Part shown: piece after piece, positions 16,175 to 23,954 of the stretch | Layout of the letters: the number at the start of each line of letters is the position of its first letter | Numbering within the stretch: the first letter of the stretch is position 1 | Assembly: GCA_964356335.1 (NCBI GenBank) | Contig: CAYHHI010000030.1 | Span: 1-37,260, forward strand | Origin: CAYHHI01 sp964356335 | Lineage (GTDB): Bacteria; Arandabacterota; Arandabacteria; Arandabacterales; Arandabacteraceae | Direction of reading: 5' to 3' | Length of the DNA: 37,260 bases | Notes under the pieces: model-generated | What the model was told of the DNA's origin: nothing | What the model saw: the letters and a program-made list of their open reading frames with translations, nothing else | Databases searched by the model: none | Program-made: the position numbers and the translations under genes

Positions 16175-17369
16175 TCGGGTCAAGCATGGAAGCTCTTCTT
16201 GCCGGATAGATTCCGAAGAAAACTCCCACACCCACTGAGAAGGCGAATGCGAGGCCGATTCCCACCAGAGAGACCGCAGTATTCCAGCCCGCAAAGAGCG
16301 AAAGCAGCTGGGAGCCACCCAGACCTACCGCGATGCCGATTATGCCGCCCGCCAGGCTGATCACGACCGACTCAAGCATGAACTGGCCGAGGATGTCCAC
16401 CCGTCTTGCGCCTACTGCTATCCTGGTTCCTATCTCTCGTGTCCGCTCCGCGACCGAGACAAGCATTATGTTCATGATGCCGATACCGCCCACAAGGAGA
16501 GAGACGCAGGCGATTCCGGCAAGTAGGAAAGTCATCGTCTTTGTGGTCTGGGTAAAGACGGTCATGAGGTCAGCCTGATTTCTTATCATGAAATCGTTCT
16601 CTTGCTGATCGCTGAGCCGATGCCTCCGGCGCATGACGTCTTCCACTTCAACGACCGCCTGGGTCATCTGGTTCTCGCGCCAGACCTTGACGCTGATGGA
16701 CGAGAGGTCGTCAGTCCCGAAGAGCCTTTCCCCGGCGGTGGATAGCGGCACGATCACGACGTCATCAGGATCGTCAAAGCCCGTGCCGCCCCTTTCCTTT
16801 ATAGTCCCTATCACTGTGAAGGCGACTCGGTTTACCCGTATCACTTTCCCTATCGGGTCCTCATCGCCGAACAGGTTTTCAATCACCGTGGTGCCGATTA
16901 CGGCCAACCTTGCCCGCGCCTTTTGCGCCGCATCATCAAAGAAACTCCCACCTTCCACCGGCAGGTTGCTGACAAATTCATAGATCGGCGTCGATCCCAC
17001 CACATTGGTGGACCAGTTCTTGTTGCCATATATGACCTGGGCACGACTGCGGATCTGGGGCGCTACAGCTTCCGCCAGGGGGCATTCTCTCTTGATTGCG
17101 TCGGCATCCTCGACAGTGAGGCTCCTCGCCGCCGTACCCGTGCCAAACCAGACACCACCCCTCTGCGCCGAGCCTGCCCTCACGTAAAGAAGATTGGTAC
17201 CCAGCGACGTCATGCTTTGCCTGACCTGACGCCTCGCCCCCTCACCGAGCGAGATCATCGTGATCACCGCGGCCACTCCGACGATTATCCCCAGCATGGT
17301 GAGGAACGACCGCATCTTGTGGGACCTTATCGCATCAATAGCTACATTTATGCCTTCAACCGGGTCCAT
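16152..17369 (-). CDS. MacB-like ABC transporter permease (FtsX family)
   Basis: A 405-residue inner-membrane permease with the type VII/MacB layout. The first TM helix (about 20-42, SFLTMLGIIVGVAAVITMISLGEG) is followed by a large periplasmic domain (about 45-280) and three C-terminal TM helices (about 280-305, 330-355, 365-392). GGIGIMNIMLVSV-x-ERTREIG (near 290-310) is the family hallmark. It probably works with the ATPase and the membrane-fusion protein encoded just upstream as a tripartite machine. Such machines export macrolides, peptides or lipoproteins; the cargo here is not evident. ATPase and permease are separate genes, unlike the fused E. coli MacB. It is the last gene of the galT-to-permease operon. 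Confidence 0.93.
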   Translation of the reverse strand: MDPVEGINVAIDAIRSHKMRSFLTMLGIIVGVAAVITMISLGEGARRQVRQSMTSLGTNLLYVRAGSAQRGGVWFGTGTAARSLTVEDADAIKRECPLAEAVAPQIRSRAQVIYGNKNWSTNVVGSTPIYEFVSNLPVEGGSFFDDAAQKARARLAVIGTTVIENLFGDEDPIGKVIRVNRVAFTVIGTIKERGGTGFDDPDDVVIVPLSTAGERLFGTDDLSSISVKVWRENQMTQAVVEVEDVMRRRHRLSDQQENDFMIRNQADLMTVFTQTTKTMTFLLAGIACVSLLVGGIGIMNIMLVSVAERTREIGTRIAVGARRVDILGQFMLESVVISLAGGIIGIAVGLGGSQLLSLFAGWNTAVSLVGIGLAFAFSVGVGVFFGIYPARRASMLDPITALHHE

Positions 17370-17387
17370 GGTCTATGCGTCCATCTC

Positions 17388-18077
17388 CTACCGCAGGACT
17401 CCGACGTCTTCGCTTACGACCCTGCCGTCTCTGAGGGTGATGATTCTATGTGAGTAGTCGGCGATATACCGCTCGTGCGTAACGAGCACTATGGTCTTCC
17501 CTTCCTTATTGAGATCGGTCAATATGGCCATGATCTCTGAGCCGGTCTTGCTATCGAGATTACCCGTAGGCTCATCGGCAAGCACGATTGCAGGCTCATT
17601 GACCAGTGCCCTCGCTATAGCGACCCGCTGCCTTTCTCCGCCTGAGAGTTCATTGGGGTTGTGATACACACGCTCGGCGAGACCAACCCGCTTCAGCATC
17701 TCAAGAGCCTTTGCCTCACGCTCCTTTCGCGGCACGTTCGAATAAAGGAGGGGCAGCTCCACATTGTGAAGACAGTTGGTCCTCGGCAGGAGATTGAAGG
17801 TCTGAAAAACGAAGCCGATCCTCTTGTTTCTTATGTGGGCAAGCTGGTCATCGTTTAGCTCGCTGACCTTCTCGCCATCGAGATCGTATTCACCCTCACT
17901 AGGCCTGTCGAGACAGCCTATTAGATTCATGAGAGTTGACTTGCCGGACCCCGATGGTCCAACGATTGCGATGAATTCCCCTGGCTCAACCTCGAGGTCG
18001 ATTCCCCTGAGGGCCTGGACCATGGCTTCGCCCATCTCATAGTTCTTGCTTATGTTTCTCATGCTTATGATTGCCAT
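17388..18077 (-). CDS. MacB/LolD-type ABC transporter ATPase
   Basis: A 229-residue ATP-binding subunit with all catalytic elements: Walker A GPSGSGKST (40-48), Q-loop in VFQTFNLLPR (90-99), signature LSGGERQRVA (144-153), Walker B IVLADEP (164-170), D-loop NLD (173-175) and H-loop His201. The length and the sequence after the Q-loop are those of the LolD/MacB/FtsE group, which energise mechanotransmission rather than direct transport. The permease follows after 18 bases and the fusion protein precedes it by 31 bases, so the three genes are one unit. Confidence 0.95.
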   Translation of the reverse strand: MAIISMRNISKNYEMGEAMVQALRGIDLEVEPGEFIAIVGPSGSGKSTLMNLIGCLDRPSEGEYDLDGEKVSELNDDQLAHIRNKRIGFVFQTFNLLPRTNCLHNVELPLLYSNVPRKEREAKALEMLKRVGLAERVYHNPNELSGGERQRVAIARALVNEPAIVLADEPTGNLDSKTGSEIMAILTDLNKEGKTIVLVTHERYIADYSHRIITLRDGRVVSEDVGVLR

Positions 18078-18108
18078 ATTACTGCCGTCCCCCTGTTTGG
18101 TACCTCAT

Positions 18109-19359
18109 CTAGTGCCCGACAGCTCCGCCCCGACTGAGGCCAGGTATGCCCGAACCCCTTCTCCGCTCCAGGAACTGCCTTGACTGATCGAGCGCCCTGC
18201 TTGTCATAAAGACGACGATCTCGTCCCCTTCACTGAGGCCTTGCGTCACTTCAAAACTGTCATAATCAGAGAGCCCTGTTGTGACATTCTTGAACACGTA
18301 TCCGCTGGGCGTTTTCACGCAGACAACTTTGCCGCCGTTACTGCCGGGCTCAGAAGCAGCCGCCACAGCATATCCGTTCTTTTCAGGTTCTCTCATGCCG
18401 GGCGGCTTTATCCCCAACGCAGCGGCAAGCATAGGAATCTCATCCCGCACTCTCAATGCCCTCCGTGGTATAGTCAACGCCTCATCCTTGCCCGCGACAA
18501 GAATGTCCACAGTGGCGTTCATGCCTGCCTTCAGTATCCCGTCGTTGTTGTCGAGAGCAGTCACCACCTCGAAGGTGGTCACGTTCTGGACAATCTGGGA
18601 CTGCGGGCTTATCCGCTCGACGATACCCGTGAACTTGCGGTCAGGAAACGCATCGGGAACCGCTTCGACGCGCTGGCCTTTCTCCACCCTGCCGATGTCC
18701 GTCTCATCCACATCCGCCTTGACGTAGACTCTGGTCAAGTCAGCAATCACAGCAATCGCGGTTCCACCGGTGTAACTGGATACTCCCGAGGAGATCACCT
18801 GACCGATCTCCACCCGCTTCTCAAGCACAACTCCATCGATTGGCGAGCGAAGCACCGTGTCGCCGAGTTTCTCCTCCCAGTTTTCAACGGCGAGCTTGCT
18901 CGAGATTTCGTCAGACCTCGCCCTCTCAAGATCCAGCTTTGCGTTTTCAAGATCTTGCTCGGATACCAGTCCCGCCTTGGAAAGCTCCTCGACCCTCCGG
19001 AGGGCCTGTTCCTTCACACGCACCGACTGCGAAGCCACAGCCCACGCCGCCTTTCCCTGCTCCAGCTGGTTCTTGATCTCAGTGGTATCGAGCTCCGCTA
19101 TGATCTGGCCCTTCTTGACAAGATCGCCCATCTCTATGGGCAGGCGCTCAACGACACCGCTAGCCTTCGATTTGACTTCGACCCGAACGATAGGCTCAAC
19201 CAGGCCCGTAGCCGACACCTTGATCCAGAGGGGTTGCTTCACGACATTCGCCAGCTCATAACCCGGGCTGCTCGTGTTGTTACTCTTCTTGTGGAATTTG
19301 AGACCCAGGAGAGCTCCCACCACAGCCACAATCACAACAACTACGATTACCCTTTTCAT
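18109..19359 (-). CDS. MacA/HlyD-type periplasmic membrane-fusion protein
   Basis: A 416-residue adaptor with one N-terminal TM anchor (MKRVIVVVVIVAVVGALLGL). The barrel-sandwich (lipoyl) halves are around VEVKSKASGVVERLP and TVLRSPIDGVVLEKRV. A coiled-coil hairpin lies between them (about 98-165). A beta-barrel domain follows (ADVDETDIGRVEKGQRV...FPDRKFTGIVERISP), then a membrane-proximal domain. This is the standard MacA/HlyD layout. It would bridge the ABC ATPase and permease to an outer-membrane channel such as TolC, which is not encoded here. GAGGTGG precedes the ATG. The stop codon of the upstream release-factor-like gene is four bases away. Confidence 0.93.
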   Translation of the reverse strand: MKRVIVVVVIVAVVGALLGLKFHKKSNNTSSPGYELANVVKQPLWIKVSATGLVEPIVRVEVKSKASGVVERLPIEMGDLVKKGQIIAELDTTEIKNQLEQGKAAWAVASQSVRVKEQALRRVEELSKAGLVSEQDLENAKLDLERARSDEISSKLAVENWEEKLGDTVLRSPIDGVVLEKRVEIGQVISSGVSSYTGGTAIAVIADLTRVYVKADVDETDIGRVEKGQRVEAVPDAFPDRKFTGIVERISPQSQIVQNVTTFEVVTALDNNDGILKAGMNATVDILVAGKDEALTIPRRALRVRDEIPMLAAALGIKPPGMREPEKNGYAVAAASEPGSNGGKVVCVKTPSGYVFKNVTTGLSDYDSFEVTQGLSEGDEIVVFMTSRALDQSRQFLERRRGSGIPGLSRGGAVGH

Positions 19360-19363
19360 AGAT

Positions 19364-20479
19364 CTACCACCTCAGTATCGCCCCGACCGAACCCTGACTC
19401 TCAATTCCCGAGCCAGGCCTGACATATTTCACTTCAGCGTCGCGCTCCACAGCAAGAATCGCAAGATGCTCCGACACATCTTCGACCTTGCTCAGCTTGT
19501 TCTTACAGTTGTCACACTGCTCGGCTGAAAGAATGGCGACGCTCCCGCAATCACCACAGAGACAGCCTTCGACGCGGGAATTGTCAACCAGCACAAGCGT
19601 GTGAACACGGCCCTCCTTGAGGGCCTTGACGGTGTCGTCGAGCCCGGTCGTCACAATCTGACCCCGGCCCTTCGTGCCAAGGATCGTCTGTACCAGCTCT
19701 TCAGACCGCTTGTCTTCGGTTTCAGTTTCGATCTTTCCTGCAGCCTTCAGGATGTCGTCGATGCTCGATGTGACGTCGACATTTATGTAACCGGCCACTA
19801 TCCTCTGCAGGTACGAATGAAAGATCTGATAGAGCCTTGTCCTGACTTCCTGCGAGCCGCCAACGATAAGATGGCCGAAGCCCTCGCTCTTATGAAACTC
19901 GAAGGCCGTATCCGCAACATGCTTGAGGTGTCGGTTGACGTGATCTTCGATATGGCGCTGGAACCTTGCCTGCGACCAGCCACCTTTCTTGTGCCACCCC
20001 GGGACAACATCGAATATATCGGTTCTCTCGACGATTTCCCCGAGATACACCGTGAAGAGCCTCGCTTTCTCCGTGTCGGCCACAACCACACAAAATCTTC
20101 GGCTCTCGTCAACGATCTTAAGCATCGGGAGAACAAAAGGCGAATGGTTTATGACGCACCTGTCGGGCATTGTGACCGGTAGCCTGTAGACTTGCCAGAG
20201 GCCGGCCTTCTTCGAGGAGAAGATCGCCACACCCTTCGCCCTTCCCTTGAAATCCATCTTCAGGAAATTGAGGATTCTCTGGACATCCTCTTCCACATCT
20301 TTCTTGGCATCACCCGTGAGGCCCGCCTCACCTATCGCCTGCTTGGTTATATCCTTCGCCTCTATCTCGTGGGCCTTCCTCAGGGCTCTATATACGCCGA
20401 TACCCATGTAGAAGCTCACGACCCAGTTCGGTCCTGCATCGAGATGCAACAAGTCAATCACCTGCTTGCGGCTTATCAT
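19364..20479 (-). CDS. Bacterial eRF1-like protein (Vms1/baeRF family 10 type)
   Basis: A 371-residue protein resembling the bacterial homologues of archaeal/eukaryotic release factor eRF1 and Vms1 (baeRF/VLRF1), proposed to release peptidyl-tRNA on stalled 60S/50S subunits. Residues about 1-125 are a divergent N-terminal domain. About 126-265 is the central RNase-H-like domain, with GWHKKGGWSQARFQR (161-175), the family's counterpart of the GGQ/GSQ catalytic loop, and FGHLIVGGSQEVR (201-213). About 265-371 is an L7Ae-like third domain with a zinc-knuckle Cys set (Cys306, Cys308, Cys311, Cys322, Cys325) and the eRF1-like ending GSVGAILRW. The protein has no signal peptide and should be cytosolic. 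The ATG follows AGGAGG at 12 bases. It lies in an operon behind pcm (16 bases). Family assignment is from memory of motifs. Confidence 0.78.
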   Translation of the reverse strand: MISRKQVIDLLHLDAGPNWVVSFYMGIGVYRALRKAHEIEAKDITKQAIGEAGLTGDAKKDVEEDVQRILNFLKMDFKGRAKGVAIFSSKKAGLWQVYRLPVTMPDRCVINHSPFVLPMLKIVDESRRFCVVVADTEKARLFTVYLGEIVERTDIFDVVPGWHKKGGWSQARFQRHIEDHVNRHLKHVADTAFEFHKSEGFGHLIVGGSQEVRTRLYQIFHSYLQRIVAGYINVDVTSSIDDILKAAGKIETETEDKRSEELVQTILGTKGRGQIVTTGLDDTVKALKEGRVHTLVLVDNSRVEGCLCGDCGSVAILSAEQCDNCKNKLSKVEDVSEHLAILAVERDAEVKYVRPGSGIESQGSVGAILRW

Positions 20480-20495
20480 GTCTTGAACCTACCTC

Positions 20496-21164
20496 CTACG
20501 ACGCGTGCTCGCCGTTTTCATTCCAGCCAAACTCACCTATGAGCGGCACGAACACACATGCCTCCAGCCGCTCCGTCCTGTAGTCCTTACCCTTCCTCGT
20601 GACACGTGTAAGCGTCTGCTGCAGGCTATTGCCGACCGGGATAACAAGCCTCCCACCTTCGGCAAGCTGTTCCAGCACTATTCCAGGGATATCGGGCGCC
20701 CCGGCGGTAACAAGAATTCCATCATAAGGCGCCCGCGGTACGAAGCCTTTCGAACCATCACCCACGACGAACTCTACATTGATATAGCCGAGCTCGCGCA
20801 GAATCTCGGCCGCAACCCTCGAAAGGTCAGCCTTTCTCTCGATTGTGACCACGTGATCCGCGATCTCCGCAAGTATGGCCGTCTGGTAACCCGAACCAGT
20901 GCCAACCTCTAGAACCCTCTCCTCACCCAGAAGTTTCAGGGCTTCGGTCATCACTGCCACCATGTAGGGCTGGGAGATCGTCTGCCCCGAGCCTATGGGC
21001 AGGGGCCGGTCATCATAAGCAGAGCTGGCGTGGTCTTCGGGCACGAACACATGCCTCGGAACCTTGCTCATGGCCTCAAGCACGAGCATGTCCTTTATGC
21101 CTCGGGCCTTTATCTGATACTCGACCATCTCCATTCGCTTAGCCTCGAGATTCAGCCCGCTCAT
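20496..21164 (-). CDS. pcm: Protein-L-isoaspartate O-methyltransferase
   Basis: SAM-dependent repair enzyme that methylates L-isoaspartyl residues in damaged proteins so that they revert to aspartate. The 222 residues show the family signatures: MVEYQIKARGIKDMLVLEAMSKVPRHVFVP split over 13-42, YDDRPLPIGSGQTISQPYMV (49-68), SAM-binding motif I VLEVGTGSGYQTA (79-91) and post-I VVTIER (98-103), plus GG-RLVIPVG (170s-180s). Cytosolic. The ATG at 21164 follows the galT stop codon by 12 bases. ATGAGCGGG occurs twice in tandem around the junction, so the exact start is not fully certain, and no strong ribosome binding site is seen. Confidence 0.96.
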   Translation of the reverse strand: MSGLNLEAKRMEMVEYQIKARGIKDMLVLEAMSKVPRHVFVPEDHASSAYDDRPLPIGSGQTISQPYMVAVMTEALKLLGEERVLEVGTGSGYQTAILAEIADHVVTIERKADLSRVAAEILRELGYINVEFVVGDGSKGFVPRAPYDGILVTAGAPDIPGIVLEQLAEGGRLVIPVGNSLQQTLTRVTRKGKDYRTERLEACVFVPLIGEFGWNENGEHAS

Positions 21165-21176
21165 TTCCCGCTCATT

Positions 21177-22196
21177 TCAGGATGCCTTCCTCAACTGCTC
21201 GGCGGCGACCTCGGGGCCGACCACATTGACGTTGATCCCCGAGCCGATTTCAAAGCCGGCACGCGTAGTGAGCCTGGGCTGTATGTCCACATACCAGTGG
21301 AAGTGAGGCTCGCCGGCTGAATGGTGAGGCGCAGTTCTGATGACGTAATTGTAGTCGGGATTTGAAAGCAAGACGTACATTCTCAAGAGCGTCTCTCGTA
21401 AGATTCTCGCTAAGAGATCGACTTCTTCATCGATCAGCACACCGAAGGATGACGCGTGCCTGCGGGGAATGATCCAGGTCTCGTATGGCACGGTGGCGGC
21501 AAAGGGACACAGGGCAACAAAACCGGAATTGGAACAGACCACTCTCACAACGTCCTTTATCTCCCCCTCAAGCATATCGCAGTAAACGCAGGTACCATTG
21601 TCATCGAAGTATCTCTGGGCCTCATCAAGCCGGTTTCTTATGTCCTGAGGGACGATCGGCGCTCCGATGATTTGCGAATGAGGGTGTGCGAGCGAGGTGC
21701 CTGCGCCTTCCCCCTGGTTTCTGAAGATGATTATTAGCTCATTCCAGTCGGACGCATCAAGCACGAGAAAACGCTCGTGGTAAGTGCGGACCACTCTCGT
21801 GACTTCCTCCACACTCATTGTCGCGATCGTCTTGGAGTGATCGGGACTCTCGATCAGGACCTCGTGCTGACCGCAGCCATCCATTTCAAGATAGAGGCCT
21901 TTCCGCCGTCTTTTTCTCGGCTCAGAGTTTGGCGTGGGCGTGACAAGCGCGGGAAATCTGTTGGGCACCACTCTCACGCTCCAGCCTTTACCGTCTCTTG
22001 AGGCTGGATCAGGAATCACGAGAACCGGCTCGGGGGTCATGCGTTCGTTGCCTCGGCAGAAGGGGCAGGTCGCCAAATAGGACGGCAGTTTCTCTAGCCC
22101 CGCGCCCCGCTTCGCAAAATCATCGGGCCGCTTGGCTCTCTCGGTCGCTATGATGCTCCATCTTCGTGTCGCAAGATCCTGTCGGAGGAGTGGCAC
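21177..22196 (-). CDS. galT: Galactose-1-phosphate uridylyltransferase
   Basis: Transfers UMP from UDP-glucose to galactose-1-phosphate (Leloir pathway). Of 339 residues, motifs include the zinc pair CPFC (Cys44, Cys47), VVPNRFPAL (77-85), HEVLIESPDH (111-120), and the catalytic HPHSQ (171-175) in which His173 would carry the uridylyl group. C-terminal HFHWYVDIQPR is typical. The start is GTG at 22196 with AAGGAGG five bases upstream. It is the first gene of the operon running to the ABC permease. No other Leloir gene is nearby, so its physiological substrate could be another sugar-1-phosphate. Confidence 0.95.
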   Translation of the reverse strand: MPLLRQDLATRRWSIIATERAKRPDDFAKRGAGLEKLPSYLATCPFCRGNERMTPEPVLVIPDPASRDGKGWSVRVVPNRFPALVTPTPNSEPRKRRRKGLYLEMDGCGQHEVLIESPDHSKTIATMSVEEVTRVVRTYHERFLVLDASDWNELIIIFRNQGEGAGTSLAHPHSQIIGAPIVPQDIRNRLDEAQRYFDDNGTCVYCDMLEGEIKDVVRVVCSNSGFVALCPFAATVPYETWIIPRRHASSFGVLIDEEVDLLARILRETLLRMYVLLSNPDYNYVIRTAPHHSAGEPHFHWYVDIQPRLTTRAGFEIGSGINVNVVGPEVAAEQLRKAS

Positions 22197-22298
22197 ACAA
22201 GCCTCCTTTTCTCCCCTTCACATCACCCTTATTGCTAAGGAGTTCCGCAGGAGACTACCTCCGGTCTGAGACCATCCTAAGGCCCCCACACCAAACTG

Positions 22299-22436
22299 TT
22301 TGCAGATTGAGGGCTCCCAATGACTCTGGCATCAGTCTATCTTGAGATTGCCTCCAGGGACACCCGCCTCAGCCTATCTGGAGATTGAGGCCATCCCAGC
22401 GGCTTCAGCCTCACACTATCTCTAGCTTGAGGAGAT
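22299..22436. repeat. Degenerate ~40-base repeats trailing from the pyk 3' end
   Basis: The end of pyk reads CTATCTCTAGCTTGAGGAG (22416-22434, plus strand). Similar units follow downstream of the gene at 22372-22391 (CTATCTGGAGATTGAGGC), 22335-22355 (GTCTATCTTGAGATTGCCTC) and, weaker, 22299-22313 (GCAGATTGAGGG). Spacing is about 37-42 bases. The units look like decayed copies of the last codons of pyk. They fill most of the gap between pyk and galT, in which no gene is seen. Confidence 0.45.
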
Positions 22437-23829
22437 TGGTCGTGCCCCTGATATACGGTGGCACCCCCGCTGTAATAGCAACCGTATCTCCCCTGGCAAC
22501 TATGCCCTTTTTGCGGGCAGCACCTATCGCCATCTCGATCATACTATCCGTATCCCCGGCCTCACCGATTTCCTCGCAGAGAGTTCCATAGGAAAGTCCC
22601 AGCTTCATTCTGGTCTTGGCTGAAGGGGTAACCGCAAATATCGGAACGGTCGGCCTGAACTTGGCCACTCTAAGGGCCGTGCCGCCGCTTACGGTGAAGG
22701 TAATTATCGCAGATGCGTTGAGCGTGTGCGCGGCGCTTGCAGCAAGATAGGCAATGGTTTCATCGATGTGGGGTTCAGGTTCAAGCGATGGCCTGCGCCT
22801 GATCCACTCGTCTTCATAGGCGGTCTCGGCACGCCTTATGAGTGAGGCCATCATCCGAACGGCCTCGACCGGGTACTTGCCCACAGCAGTCTCTCCGCTC
22901 AGCATGAGAGCATCTGATCCATCAAGTACGGCGTTAGCAACGTCGGTTGCCTCCGCCCTGGTCGGTTGAGGATTGGCAATCATGGATTCGAGCATCTGAG
23001 TCGCCGTTATAACCGGCTTGGCCTGCCTGTTACACCGTTCGATCAAGAATTTCTGAAGGATGGGAACGTCACTGATTGAGACCTCACTCGCCAAGTCTCC
23101 CCGTGCCACAAGCACCGCATCTGACTCGGCAATGATCTCGCCGATCGCATCAATCGCCTCCCTGGTCTCGATCTTGGCTATGACGCCTATCTCCGTACCC
23201 CGCAGGCGCGCACGCAGTGCGCTGATATCCGCAGCAGATCGCACAAACGAAAGCGCGACAAAGTCAACACCTTCCGCTATCCCGAACTTGAGATCGGTGA
23301 TGTCCTTTTCCGTCAAGGAAGGCAGAGCAGCCTTCCCATCAGGGAAATTGACACCCTGCCGGGAGCGGATGCTTCCACCCTTTGCTACAAGACACGCTAA
23401 CCCCCCGGCGCGTACGGTCATGATCCGGAGCGTTACACCCAAATCGCCTATGACAACCCTGTGCCCGCGTGCCATCCCGCGGAAGGATATGGCAGGCGAG
23501 ACCGGTATCGCGCCCATCCCAGCTCGGCCCGTCCCTAGTACCACCCTTGCACCCTTCTTGAGGTTGAGCGATCCATCCTCAAGTACTCCCAGCCTGAGGC
23601 GTGGCCCCTGGAGATCCTGGATTATAGGTATGGGCCTTCCTACTTGGCGCGACGCCCTGCGGACATACTGGATCACTCGGTGGTGAGTCGGGTGATCGCC
23701 GTGAGAGAAGTTGAGACGCACTGCATCCACACCCGCCTCGAGCAGTGCGTGAATGATCTGACGTGACGATGAGGCGGGTCCTAGCGTCGATACTATCTTG
23801 GTACGTCTAAATAAAAGGCCAGTAGCCAA
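22411..23829 (-). CDS. pyk: Pyruvate kinase
   Basis: Transfers phosphate from phosphoenolpyruvate to ADP, the last step of glycolysis. The 472 residues match the family length. Seen in order: RRTKIVSTLGPAS (9-21), VRLNFSHGD (38-46), the small B domain (about 75-170), the active-site signature IAKIETREAI (209-218) with catalytic Lys211, DAVLVARGDL (231-240) and ATQMLESMI (275-283), then the C-terminal allosteric domain. The start is TTG at 23829, with GGAGG eight bases upstream and no ATG alternative in frame nearby. It has its own promoter and may read through into galT 214 bases downstream. Confidence 0.97.
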   Translation of the reverse strand: MATGLLFRRTKIVSTLGPASSSRQIIHALLEAGVDAVRLNFSHGDHPTHHRVIQYVRRASRQVGRPIPIIQDLQGPRLRLGVLEDGSLNLKKGARVVLGTGRAGMGAIPVSPAISFRGMARGHRVVIGDLGVTLRIMTVRAGGLACLVAKGGSIRSRQGVNFPDGKAALPSLTEKDITDLKFGIAEGVDFVALSFVRSAADISALRARLRGTEIGVIAKIETREAIDAIGEIIAESDAVLVARGDLASEVSISDVPILQKFLIERCNRQAKPVITATQMLESMIANPQPTRAEATDVANAVLDGSDALMLSGETAVGKYPVEAVRMMASLIRRAETAYEDEWIRRRPSLEPEPHIDETIAYLAASAAHTLNASAIITFTVSGGTALRVAKFRPTVPIFAVTPSAKTRMKLGLSYGTLCEEIGEAGDTDSMIEMAIGAARKKGIVARGDTVAITAGVPPYIRGTTNLLKLEIV

Positions 23830-23876
23830 ATGAGATACCTCCTACCAAGCCAACTACCAAACCAATCTTAAGCAAG

Positions 23877-23905
23877 GAGATACCACATCGGCACAGCCAT
23901 GTCAA
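23877..23905 (-). promoter_or_regulatory. Promoter of pyk
   Basis: Minus strand: perfect TTGACA (23905-23900), 17 bases, TATCTC (23882-23877) preceded by TGG, an extended -10. Leader of about 40 bases to the TTG start. Confidence 0.5.
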
Positions 23906-23954
23906 GGTAAGCTGCCCTGTTGCGCAACCAGATGCGGTCGGGAATCATGTGAAA

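Noticed and set aside
18241..19422. 393-residue frame on the plus strand
   Set aside because: Antisense to the MacA-like gene; composition is that of a shadow frame, rich in His, Arg and Ser.
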